A stretch of 64,000 nt of DNA, taken from positions 8,748,449 through 8,812,448 of the forward strand of contig NC_058149.1 in the NCBI RefSeq assembly GCF_011075055.1. The letters run 5' to 3'. This DNA is from Mangifera indica. Its lineage: Eukaryota; Streptophyta; Magnoliopsida; Sapindales; Anacardiaceae. Position numbers and translations under genes: made by a program. The notes under the pieces are model-generated. The model was not told the DNA's origin, did not search any database, and saw only the letters and a program-made list of their open reading frames with translations. Of the stretch, positions 1 through 12,480 are shown piece by piece (the stretch's first letter is position 1; every line of letters begins with the position of its first letter).

Positions 1-521
1 CAAAATGACATTGTCATTGAGGATTGGACGCAGGGCATCGACATTATTCAGATGAGCATCTAGGATGTTGGAAAAACATCTATGATACCACAAGGAGATT
101 GATCAAAGGACACATATGAAATTGAGATTATTTGTGATATGTATTCCTACATCACCTACTTACTGAGTTTGTTTAACTCATTACTGTTTTCCTTGGTGGT
201 CACCTACTTACTCTTGTTCAACCTTTGTTCAAATTTTTGCAACACAAACTTTACCATAGAACGAGTTATAGTTTTAGTTGTTGAATCTAATACCACCTAT
301 AATGAAATTAATCAGCTTTTCATTTGAAATCTTTTTAAAACTTCTTGTTAAAGCATCAACAATATCCTACATTAATTTTCTTCATATACTCATAAATTCT
401 AATGCTACTTAATTTCCCTTATCAACAATATCCAACATTAATTTTCCTCATTTTCGAAGTATTTTTCACTAGCATAACTCTCATTTTTCACTTAACTAAG
501 AAATAAATTGAATACTATTTC
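1..521. other. AT-rich stretch, nothing recognised
   Basis: No reading frame with family resemblance, no terminal repeats and no RNA gene could be seen here. A 62-codon open frame at 139-327 is hydrophobic, low in complexity and has no recognisable domain. Confidence 0.4.
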
Positions 522-897
522 ATCTTCCTCGACAAAGCTTTTCGTCTTCTAGAGAAAGATCGATGCCAAACGAGTATTCAAATGGATGGAGAGAGACCAC
601 CAGAGGGAGAGAAAGCTTCGAGAGGGAGAGATGGCTAGCAATGTTGTTGGATTTAGCATCAGAGATTTGGAAACTAACCCTATGGGGAAACTGTCATTTT
701 TCAAAATTTCGGTTGGAGAAAAACTTTTAGTTTTCAAAGTTTAGGAGAGAAAAAAGAGATTATATTTTAGTTTATTTTTAATATTATAGATAAAATGATG
801 ATTTTAATTAGTCATAGGTAGATATTTGAGATTTTCAAAGTTAAAGGGGGAAACTTAAGAAAACAACATACATTGGGTGGGAAATAGTCCTTTGGCC
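522..897 (+). mobile_element. Truncated MULE-like element (right half)
   Basis: From about 522 the sequence parallels the right half of the complete element at 3378-4152: the CTTCGTC-rich core remnant, the phrase GGATGGAGAGAGACCAC, a shared run ending in TTTAGTTTATTTTTAATATT, and a right terminus with GGGTGGGAAATAGTCC ending in GGCC at 897. The matching left terminus (GGCCAAATGACTATTTCCC in the complete copy) is not present upstream, so the left half has been lost. No target duplication can be tested. It encodes nothing recognisable and is a non-autonomous copy. Confidence 0.65.
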
Positions 898-1306
898 TAT
901 TTATTAATATTATTATGGAAGAAAAATTGATTTTTGTTAGTACAGTATGCAATTAGACCTAGTTGTGGTCGTATCGGGCTATTCCAAGCTTAATTTATTA
1001 CAACCCACTATGCCCACACGTCATGTCATGCCAAAGCTCGTGACATACTCTAGGGACCCAAGTTACGACATAAGGTACCCTAAGTAGTGTCTTTATGGGC
1101 ATTAATAGGTTGACCCACTAAGGCATATTATAGATTTATTTAGTTTTACTTTTAAATTATTTTTTAATATTTTATTTTTTTCACTGGTGAATCTAGGTTA
1201 ACCTTAAGGCTTTCAACACAACCTGCAAAGATGTGGATTGTGCCCTCATAGGTTATGCCTTTTTAGAGGGATTAGCGCTAGGCCACCGGTTTACCTTATT
1301 AGGTAA
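898..1306. other. Unassigned AT-rich DNA
   Basis: No gene or defined element boundary is visible. A short stretch around 960-1130 is richer in G and C and looks like old repeat debris, but it could not be matched to anything else in the window. Confidence 0.35.
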
Positions 1307-3144
1307 TGTTTTATAACCGATTGGATATATTGTAATTTGTAATTTATTCATTATTAATGAAAGATAATTAATTGATTATTCATATTCAATATATTTACTT
1401 TATGTTCATATAATCAATATACCATTAGAATAGTAAAACTATAACGAAGGGATCATATGATTGATTATAAAAACCCTTTATATACATGAGGTGGTCATTC
1501 TAGAAATGTCAATAATCTTGACATTATTTTGATCAAGGACACAAGTAATGATGATAAGATTATCATAATGTTGAGCAACTCCACCAAATGGTAACGATAG
1601 TTCTCACTTGTCAAAGTTGTTTGTCAATAGTTTAATGTAACATATGGGTGCACGTTGTTGACGTGTTCACTATATAGACCCACCAAGAGGATTTCATGTG
1701 AATGTTTGCTCTAGTATTTATGAAATATATCATTTTAGTGAACAAAAGGTATATTTAATCCTTAGACTTGAGGTCACTCGACTGTTTTATGTAAGAATTA
1801 ATATGGTTTGACACTAGCTCAACGAAATCCATTAATAATATTATCAGAAGGGTGGTTATTGGTCATATCAAGATATATACAAAGACTATGGTGGATAAAT
1901 AAATGATTTGTTACTCTTAAATACGAGAGCTGATATCTCAATTAGGACTTCTAATAAATGACAATAACTAATTAAATCTGTAATCATGGTGAGATTAAGT
2001 TAGTGTTCAATCTAATACCATTTGGTTGTTGACAAAAGTTAGTATGTGTAAATCGAGGATCCTTAAAGAAGACATTACATCTATATCTCAACCTTAAAGA
2101 GATATTATATAACAAAAAGATTAAATCATACAAGTAACTGTGTCACTGATGGATTAAGAGTTCAAATGCTGACACTTCATTAATCGAGTCGAATGCATAT
2201 GATGTTTTGCTAAAGGCCAATATTGGTTTATGTCTAGATAGATAATAGGTTTGTAGCTAGACATGAATTTGATCATTATCGCTTTAATGGAAAGCTTATG
2301 GGTCACATATATAGGGAGTTGATCAAACTTTGGAGGGATATGATCATCCGAATTAGATTCAATTTAGATTCAAATAAGAGGTTTCGATTCTTAGAAAGTT
2401 TATTAGGGTCGAATTATGTTTTATAGAACTTCGGAACCAAAGTGCAATAATCTTGATATTTTTGGATGTATAATAAGATTGCATTGGGTGAGGTTTATCT
2501 AATCAAATGAGAAGAAACCCAACCCATCTTTTCGAAAGTATGTACGATCGCGCATATGACCATGTACACCTGTACGTGGGATAATGTATGACCATACATG
2601 GTCACATGTACACCTATACATTGTGAGATAAGCATTGTGTATTTATTCTTATTCACACCCAAAAATCCACTTCAATCACAAATTGTATAGGATTGGGAAT
2701 CAATGATGTATGCTGGGACATCCAAAAGGTACGAATGTATGTGATGCCTATATATACAACATCGCTCTTACAATTTCGTTCATTTAAAACCCTAGCCATA
2801 TATATACACGCATGCTTGTGCTTCTCCAAAATACCCTTCCCATACTTAACAATATGGTAGATTGTAGAGCACGATTTTGGCTTCCATTTTGTTTATGCTT
2901 CATGTGGATACCAAAGTGTAGGCCTACACTTGGTCTAAGAGTGGCTTCAATGCTTTTTGCCATCAACTAAAGACAAAGAAGCTGCCAACATAGGTATAAA
3001 TCCTATGAACACCTTATGTGTGTTTGTGTTATGTTTGTGATATAATTTGTCTACGAAGGTGATTCGAACGTGGGATTTAAGGTTTTTATGATTTAATTAA
3101 AAATTTTAATTGTCTATTTCGTTGTCTGAAGCCTATAAATTCCA
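1307..3144 (+). repeat. Long LTR (about 1.8 kb) of a dispersed retrotransposon family
   Basis: The stretch begins with TGTT and ends with TTCCA, four bases before a perfect 12-base match to the usual plant retrotransposon primer site (3149-3160). Its interior runs collinear with copies at 57334-58760 (+) and 60757-62337 (-). Shared landmarks include the phrases around 1520-1600 (ATTATCATAATGTTGAGCAAC), 1670-1700 (AGACCCACCAAGAGG), 1800-1815 (ATGGTTTGACAC) and 2880-3010. A TATATATAC run near 2750 could be the LTR promoter. No coding capacity is visible; the 60-codon minus-strand frame at 2784-2966 is a chance frame inside the LTR. The left boundary is approximate. Confidence 0.6.
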
Positions 3145-3148
3145 ATAA

Positions 3149-3160
3149 TGGTATCAGAGC
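3149..3160 (+). other. tRNA-iMet primer binding site
   Basis: TGGTATCAGAGC matches the sequence complementary to the 3' end of plant initiator tRNA-Met, used as minus-strand primer by many LTR retrotransposons. It follows the LTR end directly, which supports the LTR call. The internal region after it (3161-3377) has no recognisable gag and is soon followed by a MULE-like insertion. Confidence 0.7.
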
Positions 3161-3377
3161 AACCTTTGGATTATTGTACATTTTAACCTAAACCCTAACA
3201 ATTTGAAATTTTGATTTTTCGACCTAAACGCGCCTACACACGTATCACGTTACATGACTATATGCTCACATGCCCACCCACCCATCACATTACATGCATA
3301 TACGCCCACACGCCTACTCGCTTTCTCATTTATCATTTTTTTGAAAAATCATAGTTCTGGTTTTTATTTTATCTAAA

Positions 3378-4152
3378 GGCCAAATGACTATTTCCCACCT
3401 AAAAGTATGCTGCTTTCCCAAGTTTCTCTCCCTTAACTTTAAAAATCCCAAATACCCACTTATGAGTAGTTAAAATTATTGGAATTCTAACCTCTTAAAA
3501 TTTTATCTATTCCCCCCCCCCCCCCTAAACTTTAAAAAATTAGAAGTTTCCTTCCAATCAAAGTTTTAAAAAATGATAGTTTCCCCATAGAGTTTAGTTT
3601 CTAGATCTGTGAAGCCATCTTCGATGCCATTGCTGACAGCCTCTCCCTCCCAAAGCTTCCTCTCCTTCTAGCGATCTCTCGCTACCCATATGGAAGCCCG
3701 ATCGATGTCGAATAAGGCTTGAGAGATGACGAGAGACAAAGAGCTTCGTCAGGAAGACGAAGCAGACGAACGCTTCATCTTCCTGACGAAGCTCTTCGTC
3801 TCCCATAGTCTTCCAAACCTCATTCGACACTGATCAAACATCCAAATGGATGGAGAGAGACCACTGACAATGGTGTTAGAGATTTGGAAACTCAACCTTA
3901 GAAGGAAATTGTCATTTTTTAAAACTTGGGTTAAGGAAAAACTTTTAGTTTTTAAAGTTTAGGGAAGGAGAAAGAGAATATATTTTAGTTTATTTTTAAT
4001 ATTATAAATAAAATATCGGTTTTACCTCTATTACTGTTAATTTTAACTAGTCATAGGTAGGTATTTGAGATTTTCAAAGTTAAAAAGAGGAAACTTGAAA
4101 AAACAATATATTTGGGGGGGCGGGGCGGGGGGAGAGAAGTAAGTCCTTTGCC
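3378..4152 (+). mobile_element. Complete non-autonomous MULE-like element, 775 bp
   Basis: The element starts GGCCAAATGACTATTTCCC and ends in an inverted, degraded version (AAGTCCTTTGCC). It is flanked by perfect 9-bp direct repeats TTATCTAAA at 3369-3377 and 4153-4161. A 9-bp target duplication with terminal inverted repeats is the signature of Mutator-like elements. There is no transposase. The interior holds a C14 run (3512-3525), a G-rich run near the right end (4114-4132) and a long central hairpin (3733-3802). The 78-codon minus-strand frame at 3594-3830 lies over the hairpin and is not a gene. It shares its right half with 522-897 and its architecture with 46487-47396. Confidence 0.85.
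3733..3802. repeat. Near-perfect hairpin in the core of the MULE-like element
   Basis: Two 31-base arms (3733-3763 and 3772-3802) are inverted copies with two mismatches, separated by an 8-base loop AGACGAAC. The arms are built from AAGAGCTTCGTC-type words. A related CTTCGTC palindrome core occurs in the MULE-like element at 46487-47396. Confidence 0.85.
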
Positions 4153-4161
4153 TTATCTAAA

Positions 4162-7100
4162 TACTAAAACTTTTCTACTTGAACATTAACAACAGCTTAT
4201 GCTTGTTTAATAGTCATGTAACTAATTTAAGTTTGAAAGTACAAAAAGAGCAACACATTATATCAAAAACACTAAGATTTCATTGTGATTTTGCTTGAAA
4301 CTTTGAACATTAACACAACAGAATAAAAGTTCTTGTGTTTTGATATAAACTAAATAAAGAAGCTTAATTGATTGTATTGTGATAATTTTGTTGCAGAAAG
4401 TAGCCTCAATTTTATGTGTATTCACTGGTGATAGAGGCTAGGGTTGATTAGTGATAAGGGTAGAATGAGTTTAAAATTTGGATTTGGGATAGAAAAGTAT
4501 GATGTGGAAAAAGGTATCTAAAAAGATATAAAGAGATTGTATTTAGATTATTTTAATTAATTTTCCTTACTTTTATGTTGCCCTGTCAGTAATATGCAAA
4601 TTGATTGGGGAACCTTAAATCTATGTTTCTCCAATAATCCTTGCACACACATGGCCACCCACTAACAATGTTATTATATGTATAAATGTATGTACATTCA
4701 TCCATGCATTACTACTCTCTATGCTTTATTTTTGTTGCTTCAAGTATTTTCATATATGGACGTTTGAAATTAACATTCCGTTTCATTATTGGGAGTCAAA
4801 AGGGTTTCCATTCTATTGGCGGTGGGCACTTGCACATGATCAAATAAAAAGGCTGGCATTGCTCGCAGTTTGATATCATATATGATGTCCTATTGCTCGA
4901 ATGGTTGAGATATTTCAATAGCGACGTGACTGTAACATTTCTCCAACACATGGGGGCGCCATAATTACTTTGCTCTGCTATTTCTCTTTCTACTGTCCAT
5001 ACTTCTCTTCTCTTTCAGTAAACATCACGCATTGTCCTTCACGAGAAGGTTAATCTTAACTTCTAAATTATCCAATTATCATTATGAGTCAATGAAAAAT
5101 TTTCAGGCTTAAATCTTTCAAGTTTATTAGCGCTAGGAAATTTAGAGAGATGTCAAATCGAGCCGTGCATCACTAATGAAAATTACTCACATGATTCAAG
5201 ATTCAACAGATTGTTAAAAGTCTGATGAAATGATATTCGATCTTTTTTTCAGAAATGACAGGTTATTTTTGTTTGTTTTATTAATTTTTGCTTAATTCCA
5301 ATTAGTAGTAAATAAATTTTTTGACAAATTGCCTCCATTTGATTGCATTATTACATAGTATGGACTTACAAGTAGGAGAAAGAAAGATGTCTCTCTGACT
5401 CTGTGTGCTACAATTATTTAATCAAGTTATACACGCACACGCAACACACACATATATATCCATTCCTTTTTTTATTTTTTATTTTTGGTTAAAATTTATT
5501 TATCTTTATTTACTTAATGATATTCTCATAAATGAAGCTTTATTTACCTCATATTGCTTTCAGTATTTCAATTCAGAATATTTTCCACAAGGATTTTTAA
5601 CTGTGGCATTTGAATTTAAATTTTATTTTTTCTATTTCTGTTTAAAATTTTGTAATAGGGATGCATTATACATTTAAACCAATTGCGATATATACGAATG
5701 TTAAAAAAAAAAAAAAAAAAATACAGTGCCCTCCATCTTACCCAGTCCCAGTCCCAGCTTTGGAGAGAATGTGAAAAAAATCTTATACAATATGGAAAAA
5801 ATAAGTGAGAAATGTAGCCTTTCACAAGCATAAAGGCCCTCCATCTTACCCAGTCCCAGCTTCTGTATCAGAGAGTGATGAATTCAATGACACAGTTGCT
5901 ATAAAATTGGAACCCTGAAAACGCAAATCATCAAAATTGTATTGATAGGACTACGTCTTCATAGATAACATGTGTTGCGACAGATTGGGTTTATAAGAAA
6001 AACATTTGGACAAGCAAACGCAAAGATTAATTAGGGGCTAATATTTGGAAATGAATAGCTAATCAATTTTTATTTGGTAACATGTAATTGCACCTAAGCA
6101 AAACAAATTTTTTAAGATGGAATCAATCATATTAAATAGGTAAAATCTTAGATCTAATAATCAGTTCTACAACCATGAGAATAAATCAGTTAGGAGTATA
6201 ATTTTAACATATTAAGGACTTAAAACACAATCTCTCTATCTTGGAGTCATACCCCTTTGTCACTTAGACTACCCCGTGTTAATCAATATTGCTTAACATT
6301 AAATGTGTAATATGGTGTACAGAAGAGCCATGCCCCATTGTCTGGCCGAATTATAATCTCATTTTGGTGAACCTATATTCCATCACATCCATGTCATAAC
6401 CCACCCCAACAGATAATTGCCTTGTAATAGGTATAGATTCCCATAACACATCATTAACTTGCTAATTAATTAATTAACTTCTTTTAAAGACCACAATTAT
6501 TGCAAGTTAAAAAACAGGCAATATGGGTTTTTAATTATGACATCACCCTTCTGCATGAATCTCTGAATCTTTGTAGGTATTCTCAACGACTGCATAACTT
6601 GCCAGGGGTCATACAACCAAAATTGGCTGTACTCAGGTAGTCCACTTCATACATTTAATATAACGCCCAATCAAATTTAAAATGGAAAACACAATCTACA
6701 ATTGAATTAAGGACTGTCAGCCATAACTCAAAAATTCAGTTGAATGGAACCTATAAATGGTTGCAATGAGTTAAAATGATCTGTGCAAATGTAAACAATA
6801 TAGCAATTAATTAACAATGAGTTCAACTGATAGCAGACAACAACCATTCTAAAGTGGAATCTACAGTAGTCAACAAGTTAAAACTTTTTTACTGCAAGCC
6901 CTGTGTTTCTGCATTAATAAATAAAAGAGAATTAAAATATTATGAAGGGTTAATTCAAATAAGATAGAGTTGAAGAAAGAATAATTGAGAGAGTGACAAG
7001 GTAGACAGGCTGGGATTTATGTAATGTAATTGATGAATGGTATGGTATGCAAAAAGCAATGCTAGGTGTTTATAATGATTATTAATTTGGGTATCAATAA

Positions 7101-7604
7101 TTGTTATCATTTATATTATTTTAGATTTAGCTCAAAATTAATCATACTGTTGTGAAAATATGCATAATTTTACTGTTGTGAAAATATCCTCAACTACAGC
7201 GAGTAAAAGAAATTAACAAAATAATAATAATAATTATTGATGCAATGTGGAGAGATAGGTTAAAATATAAAAATGATGTCACAAAATGACAAGGAGCAAC
7301 CTTTTTCACAGAATTGTAGGAGGAGATAATGTTCATGTTCATGTAGAGGCAAAACCAAAACCAAAACCAAAAGGCTTAATACCAACTGCAACAATCAATA
7401 GTATGTATTATCATTCGACATAATAAAGAGAATCTTCGCTGCAATCCACTTCAAGTCCTTTACACCGTTTTCATTCAATCAACAAAAGCAGAATGTCAAT
7501 TAACACTACCCAAAACTTCCTTTGATTTTACTGACAAACAACTAGGTTAATCGACCTTCATGCATGCCTCAAACCAGTATCTGAAAAAGAAGTACATATT
7601 CTAC
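4162..7604. other. Long stretch without a recognisable gene
   Basis: Ordinary AT-rich intergenic DNA. Frames at 5405-5677 (+) and 5616-5831 (-) are hydrophobic, low in complexity and run over a poly-A tract (5702-5720), so I do not call them. Small structures seen: a duplicated phrase at 5729-5762 and 5837-5862, and a near tandem pair of TACTGTTGTGAAAATAT-type words near 7145 and 7171. Confidence 0.4.
5729..5862 (+). repeat. Short direct repeat pair, 108 bp apart
   Basis: The phrase starting CCCTCCATCTTACCCAGTCC occurs at 5729 and again at 5837. The first copy has one additional GTCCCA unit before the shared AGCTT. The intervening DNA is AT-rich and non-coding. Likely a local duplication. 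Confidence 0.8.
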
Positions 7605-7790
7605 TTAAAGATAATGCAGCAATTCTAGAGATGTTAAGTGGGTACAAGAGGATTTTGAGAAAAATATATACCATATCTGTCTTGATGATGAGAACAGCTT
7701 GGATTCAGCAGCAAGGTCTGAAAATAAAGAAGAAAATCCTGAGAATTTGCCATGTTCTCCCACAGCTTTCTTGAGCTTTCCACGGTTCAT
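7605..7790 (-). CDS. Candidate small host exon, unknown function
   Basis: On the minus strand an ATG at 7790 opens a frame of about 62 codons ending at 7605. It lies just inside a good acceptor (TTTTCAG, exon from 7793). The first 38 residues (MNRGKLKKAVGEHGKFSGFS and onward to SSRQ) are basic and Ser-rich and look more like plant protein than the surrounding frames; after SSRQ the frame turns into low-complexity intron-like sequence. A donor-like GGTATAT follows, but joining it to the next acceptor (TTTTTCAG, near 7580) gives an immediate stop. The peptide would therefore be only about 39 residues, or the gene is broken. Upstream, 7800-8130 reads like 5'-UTR. I do not recognise the family. 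Confidence 0.25.
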   Translation of the reverse strand: MNRGKLKKAVGEHGKFSGFSSLFSDLAAESKLFSSSRQIWYIFFSKSSCTHLTSLELLHYL

Positions 7791-8390
7791 ATACTGAAAA
7801 TGAAAGTTCAAGAAAGCTGTGGAAAAGCATGACCAGGATTTGATGATAGTAATGTAAAACTCTACAAACTCTCAGATCTCGAATCCCACGAAAGTTATAT
7901 TGAAGTGAAAGAAGATAACATAAACTGGAGAGTAAGTACGTAGATGTGTTTGTTAAAAGAGAAGAGTAGAGAGAAGAAAGGAATAGAATGGGCATATACT
8001 TAATATTTACAAAAGGAGGTGTTGCGTTGTATTTGTTGTATTGATGGATGGACCACTCTAAGCATATGCAATGTATAAACTGTGAAACAGAAACAGCTTT
8101 ATGGTGAAGGGAGGAAAGAGTAGATGGGTTCAATTCACTCTCACTACTTTACTTGTGAGTGCGCAGTGGGGTACATTTCCAACCAGTCTGATGGCTAAAC
8201 CAAACAAAACAAATCAAACCGTGGCATTATCGTCTTGTTTTCTTTTCTTTATAAATTTTAATTATAATTTTACACTTGAAAATATTACATCATATAATCT
8301 TTTTTTGCATACAAACAGAGATAAGGTTTGTAAGTTTTGTTTGAACGGATATTTTAAGCTTTAACTTATCCTATTTTCCTTAAGCTATTA

Positions 8391-8427
<37 letters not shown>

Positions 8428-8442
8428 ATATATATATATATA
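8391..8442 (+). repeat. Compound microsatellite (CT)n(TATC)n(TA)n
   Basis: A pure CT run of about 27 bases passes through TATC units into an alternating TA tract of about 20 bases. Confidence 0.95.
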
Positions 8443-10974
8443 CAAACACGCACTTTCACCGATTTTAATTATCAAAATTTTCTTTCACTTGAACTCACAT
8501 AATCAAAAACTTATTAATTGGCCATTTTTCCCTTATCTGAGTTGTAAAGATTTTGAAAGGTATCATGTTATTGTGGAAATAAATCCAGTATGAAATACAC
8601 AAGAAAAAAATTCAGTCATTTCAATTTGAAAAAGACCTAAATTGAGCCACTCTATCTGTCATCTGTACGATGTGTTTACGCACATTGGTAAATTTTATTG
8701 ATAATATGTTTGTTGCAAGCTTGCTATTATTCATCAATCGCATTAACATTGTTTCTCTCAATGATTAGACTACAAATAATAGCAGATATATATGTTTTGA
8801 TGAACATTATTAAGCAATTATATAGGACGATATGTACCAAAGTTTTAGTTTTGTATGCGTAGGTGTTCATCCTGTCAAATGAGATAATCTATACTCTAAT
8901 TATCATACTCAAATAAGAAGCATTACATTTATCATTATAGAAACTCTCAAATTGAATAATTGTAAATCAATTTAAACATTCATGGTACGTCACAAAATTA
9001 AGGCAAACAAATACATGTATTATGGTTTATCAATGTAAATCATGCATGATACAAACATATAAACTAAAAAGCATAAAAACTTCTTGTGGGCTAAGATTTA
9101 ATTTAAATAAGTTATAAATAAACTATATGGCAAAACTATGAAATTATATTCCTTTTGTAGATTCAAACTGTGCAAAATATAAAACAAACCACCCACCATT
9201 ATTTAAAGTATTGAGTAACAATTGTTAGTACATGTTTTAATAATCATTTGTATTATCAATTTTAAGATATTTCATCTTTTTTTTGTGTGTATAAAATTTA
9301 TTAAATAAAAGAAAGTGCACTTTTGTTTATATATGTAAACTACTTCTTTTATTATTTTTAAATATAATGTATATGAACTATTTACATAATTTATTTAATC
9401 AGTAAAACAAGATTATTAGATTATTCCCTATAGACTTGATATTAGCTAGGCAATAATATCATTTAGTGGGCAAACTTAATACCTTTGTTGAATATCATGA
9501 GATCACTAAGGCATTGATATAAATTAACAGTTAGTGAACTGTTTTTTAAACATGACCTATTGCGATAAATCACATGGACATTGTAATATAGTTAATAACT
9601 TATCGTATGGTTAGACTAATATACAAAATAATTATTTGATTTGAAATATCATGGTTGAATCTGATACGGATGCGTATAATCATTCGATGTATAAATATGT
9701 GACCAGTCATGTCTCATTTGACAAGGCTAAGTTGGTCATACATTGTTCGTATATGGAGACAAGTGATGATAAAGAGAAGATTTATTGACTCGAAGTTATT
9801 AGATTCAGAGTATATGTTGACTCAGTAATTATCTAGTTTCGAGTTCTTGCATGAACATCAATAAATATTAGAAACAAAATTTTTGGCCAGAGTATAAGAA
9901 AGCCATAGGAAGGATGTTCGTGATGAAAAGTTCTAAATATGTATCAATCGACAATTCAGTAGAATATTGAGATTAGAATTTCGACAAACCATGAACATGT
10001 ACTCAATTAGGATTTGACAATGGAATGATTTTACCTACACAGAACATATAATCAAAAATAAAATTGATGGAATGTGTCTTCATTATTGTTTAGGGACTAT
10101 GATACACTGTTGATGTTTGCTATAGTCGTTGAGTCTCTAAATGTGTTTTTCAATTAATCCAAAAAAGACTTATGGCTACACCATGGTAAATCTAGACGAT
10201 CACACCAATAAACTAAATATTTCAGAGAGACAGAGGATTGATTATCCAGAGTTGGCAAACACCTTCTAAAGGTAATGAAGGTGACATTATATAAAGTGTT
10301 ATATAGATGTGAAAATGATATTTTAAAGGTTAAAGTGCCTATGATATAAAATTTGAGTGGCTAATGTATATATTGGATATATATGCAAGACTATTATGTA
10401 AATTAATATATTTACAAGATGTCATGCAAAATCATGAAATTACAATTTGGTCCACCATTATATAAAGCAAATGTTAATGGAATTTTACTAACATGAACTC
10501 ATTTGTTTGAAAAAATTCTCATGCCTCACTTTCTCTCTCTAATTCTTAGCCTAGACCCTTTTTCTTCCTTAGTTGCTGCAAAATTTGGAGGCTTCACATT
10601 TGGGTTGCTCCACTCCATCATCTATATCAGAGAAAAAGTTTGGAAAAGGTAAAATACTATCCATTCTCTTACATGTTTTAAGTATCCTTCACCATATGTT
10701 TTTCCTTGCATGTTTATGAACATGCTTGGCTATTTTCATCAGTGTCTCACCCATATTTTTGTGACAATGAAATACTTTTGAATATATATAACTCTTCCAG
10801 ACTATTTGATTCTCACAAATGATGTGTCAGAGTTAGTGATCTAAAGTCAGTTTTCTCAACAATATAGATCCAATTTTAATTCATATTTATACATTTTATA
10901 ATACCATTCTTTTATTTGTAAGTACTTATTTTTACACATATTCATGATAAATGTACTTAGATTTATACAATCAT
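8443..10974. other. Stretch without a recognisable gene, old repeat debris
   Basis: No coding frame with family resemblance was found. The interval 9420-10460 has the composition of LTR-retrotransposon debris, but no boundary, primer site or protein domain could be identified. A short pyrimidine-rich patch at 10525-10570 looks UTR-like without an attached frame. Confidence 0.35.
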
Positions 10975-11400
10975 GATGAAGGGATCAACGAGTAACTTGA
11001 TAATGAGAACCTTATGAGCACATTGAGCACAAATAATATGATAAAACTATCATAATATTGAACAACTCTATCGAAAGGTAATATCAAATTTCACATATTA
11101 TGGTTGTTGGTGTTAACATGATGCAATACATGAGTACATGTCAACTATATGTTTAGTAAAATAACTCACTAAATGATTCTACATAGATTATAACCCAAAT
11201 GTTTGTAGAGCATATCTTCTAATGAATAGTGGTACATCTTATCCTTCGACTTGCAATCACTAAAGCCACATGTGCCAATCGACCTACTTTGACACATATC
11301 TAATGTAGCCTTTTTCTAAGGGTTCTCAACATGGTAGTGATTGGCTATGTCAGTCACACCCCTTAGAAGTATTATCCTCTGGAGAAAAACATTACATTAC
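10975..11400 (+). repeat. Partial copy of the long-LTR family
   Basis: The interval shares word order with the LTR at 1307-3144: a phrase with TATGATAAAACTATCATAATATTG followed by GAACAACTCTATCGAAAGGTAA, then a transition to a sequence ending in CTTCGACTTGCAATCACTAA. It is diverged, and neither end is preserved. Confidence 0.45.
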
Positions 11401-11449
11401 CTGATTACGTAAGCATGATTAATTTAAAACCTACGAAAAAAAACATACT

Positions 11450-12365
11450 TACATTTTGTTGATATTGTTGTTTAATGGTATTTTTGGTAATTTAAAACTA
11501 AATACCATCGTTGCCAACTCTAGATCATGTGTCAAGTATTGGTCTCATAATATTTTAAATGTAAAAAGGCATAAGTTATCACCTTACCTTTATGCATCAA
11601 TATTACTCCTATTCCCTGATAAGAAATATCTGTGTAGATATCAGAATCCTTACATTTTGTTGGTGATGTCAATAAGGGGGTTGATGTCAACCTTTTCTTC
11701 ATCTTTTAGAAACTCTTCTTACAGGAGTCAAACCATCTTAAAAGAGTATTTCTCCTAGTCAAAGTTGCCAACGGTAATGATAATTTAGGAAAGCTCTTTA
11801 CAAACTGTCTATAGTATCATGCCAACCTAAGGAAATTTTAAACCTCTTTAGTTATCTTTGACCTTTACCACTCTAACACAGTCTCTACCTTATTTAGGTC
11901 TACCTAGATGTCATTTATTGATACCACATGTCCTAAAAAAGTCACCTTATCTAACTAAAACTCACATTTGGAATCTTGACATATAACTGCCGATCTCTTA
12001 ACCTCTATAACACAATTCTCAAATGTTATCCATGTTCCTCTCGAGTCTTACAATACACAAGAATATTGTTTATGAATACAACACTGAAACCGTCCAGACA
12101 ATCCTGAAACACCTTATTCATATTATCCTTAAAGACTATTAAAGCATTAGTTAACTCGAAGGGCATTACTATAAACTCATAATGTTCATATCTCGTCGTT
12201 AAAACAATCATTGAAATATTGCTCTCAATAATGTAGACTTAATGATACCTTGACCTTAGATTAATCTTAGGAAATACTTAAGCTCTTTTAAGTTGATCAA
12301 ACAAGTCATCCATCTTCAGTAATGGGTACTTATTTTTTATAGTAAAGCTTGATTCAAACCGAGTT
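11450..12365 (-). pseudogene. Ty3/gypsy reverse transcriptase-RNase H remnant
   Basis: Read on the minus strand, 12365 to 11450 follows a gypsy polymerase in order. First comes a KMDDLFDQLKRA-like stretch (about 12320-12285), then RYEHYEFIVMPFELTNA (12195-12145), then VVFINNILVY (about 12085-12055), where the two catalytic Asp of the usual FIDD motif have become Asn-Asn (codons at 12065-12076). RT thumb-like sequence follows, and then an RNase H region with IYTDISYQGIGVILMHKGKV (about 11640-11581) and LELATMVFSFKLPK (about 11520-11475). Several stops and frameshifts are present, so it is long dead. The order and motifs suggest a chromovirus-type gypsy element. No LTRs could be tied to it. Confidence 0.85.
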
Positions 12366-12369
12366 GACT

Positions 12370-12480
12370 TAAACTCAATTTCAAGCTCAGCTCAAATGAG
12401 CCTAAACTAAAAAGCCATGGCTCGAGCTTGAGCTTGAGCCTGAGCTTAAGCCATGAAAGTCAAGCTCAAGCTCAACAATT
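12370..12480. repeat. GAGCTTGAGC-rich simple repeat
   Basis: A degenerate array of GAGCTTGAGC and CAAGCTCAAGC words, with partial inverted symmetry around CCATGGCTCGAGC near 12416. Similar arrays occur inside plant MITEs, but no element ends could be defined. Confidence 0.55.

Noticed and set aside
5405..5831. Hydrophobic frames on both strands
   Set aside because: Phe/Tyr-rich translations of AT-rich DNA around a poly-A tract; no coding signature.
7705..8133. 142-codon minus-strand frame
   Set aside because: It runs through UTR-like and intron-like sequence in a different frame from the better 7790-7605 candidate and has no recognisable domain.
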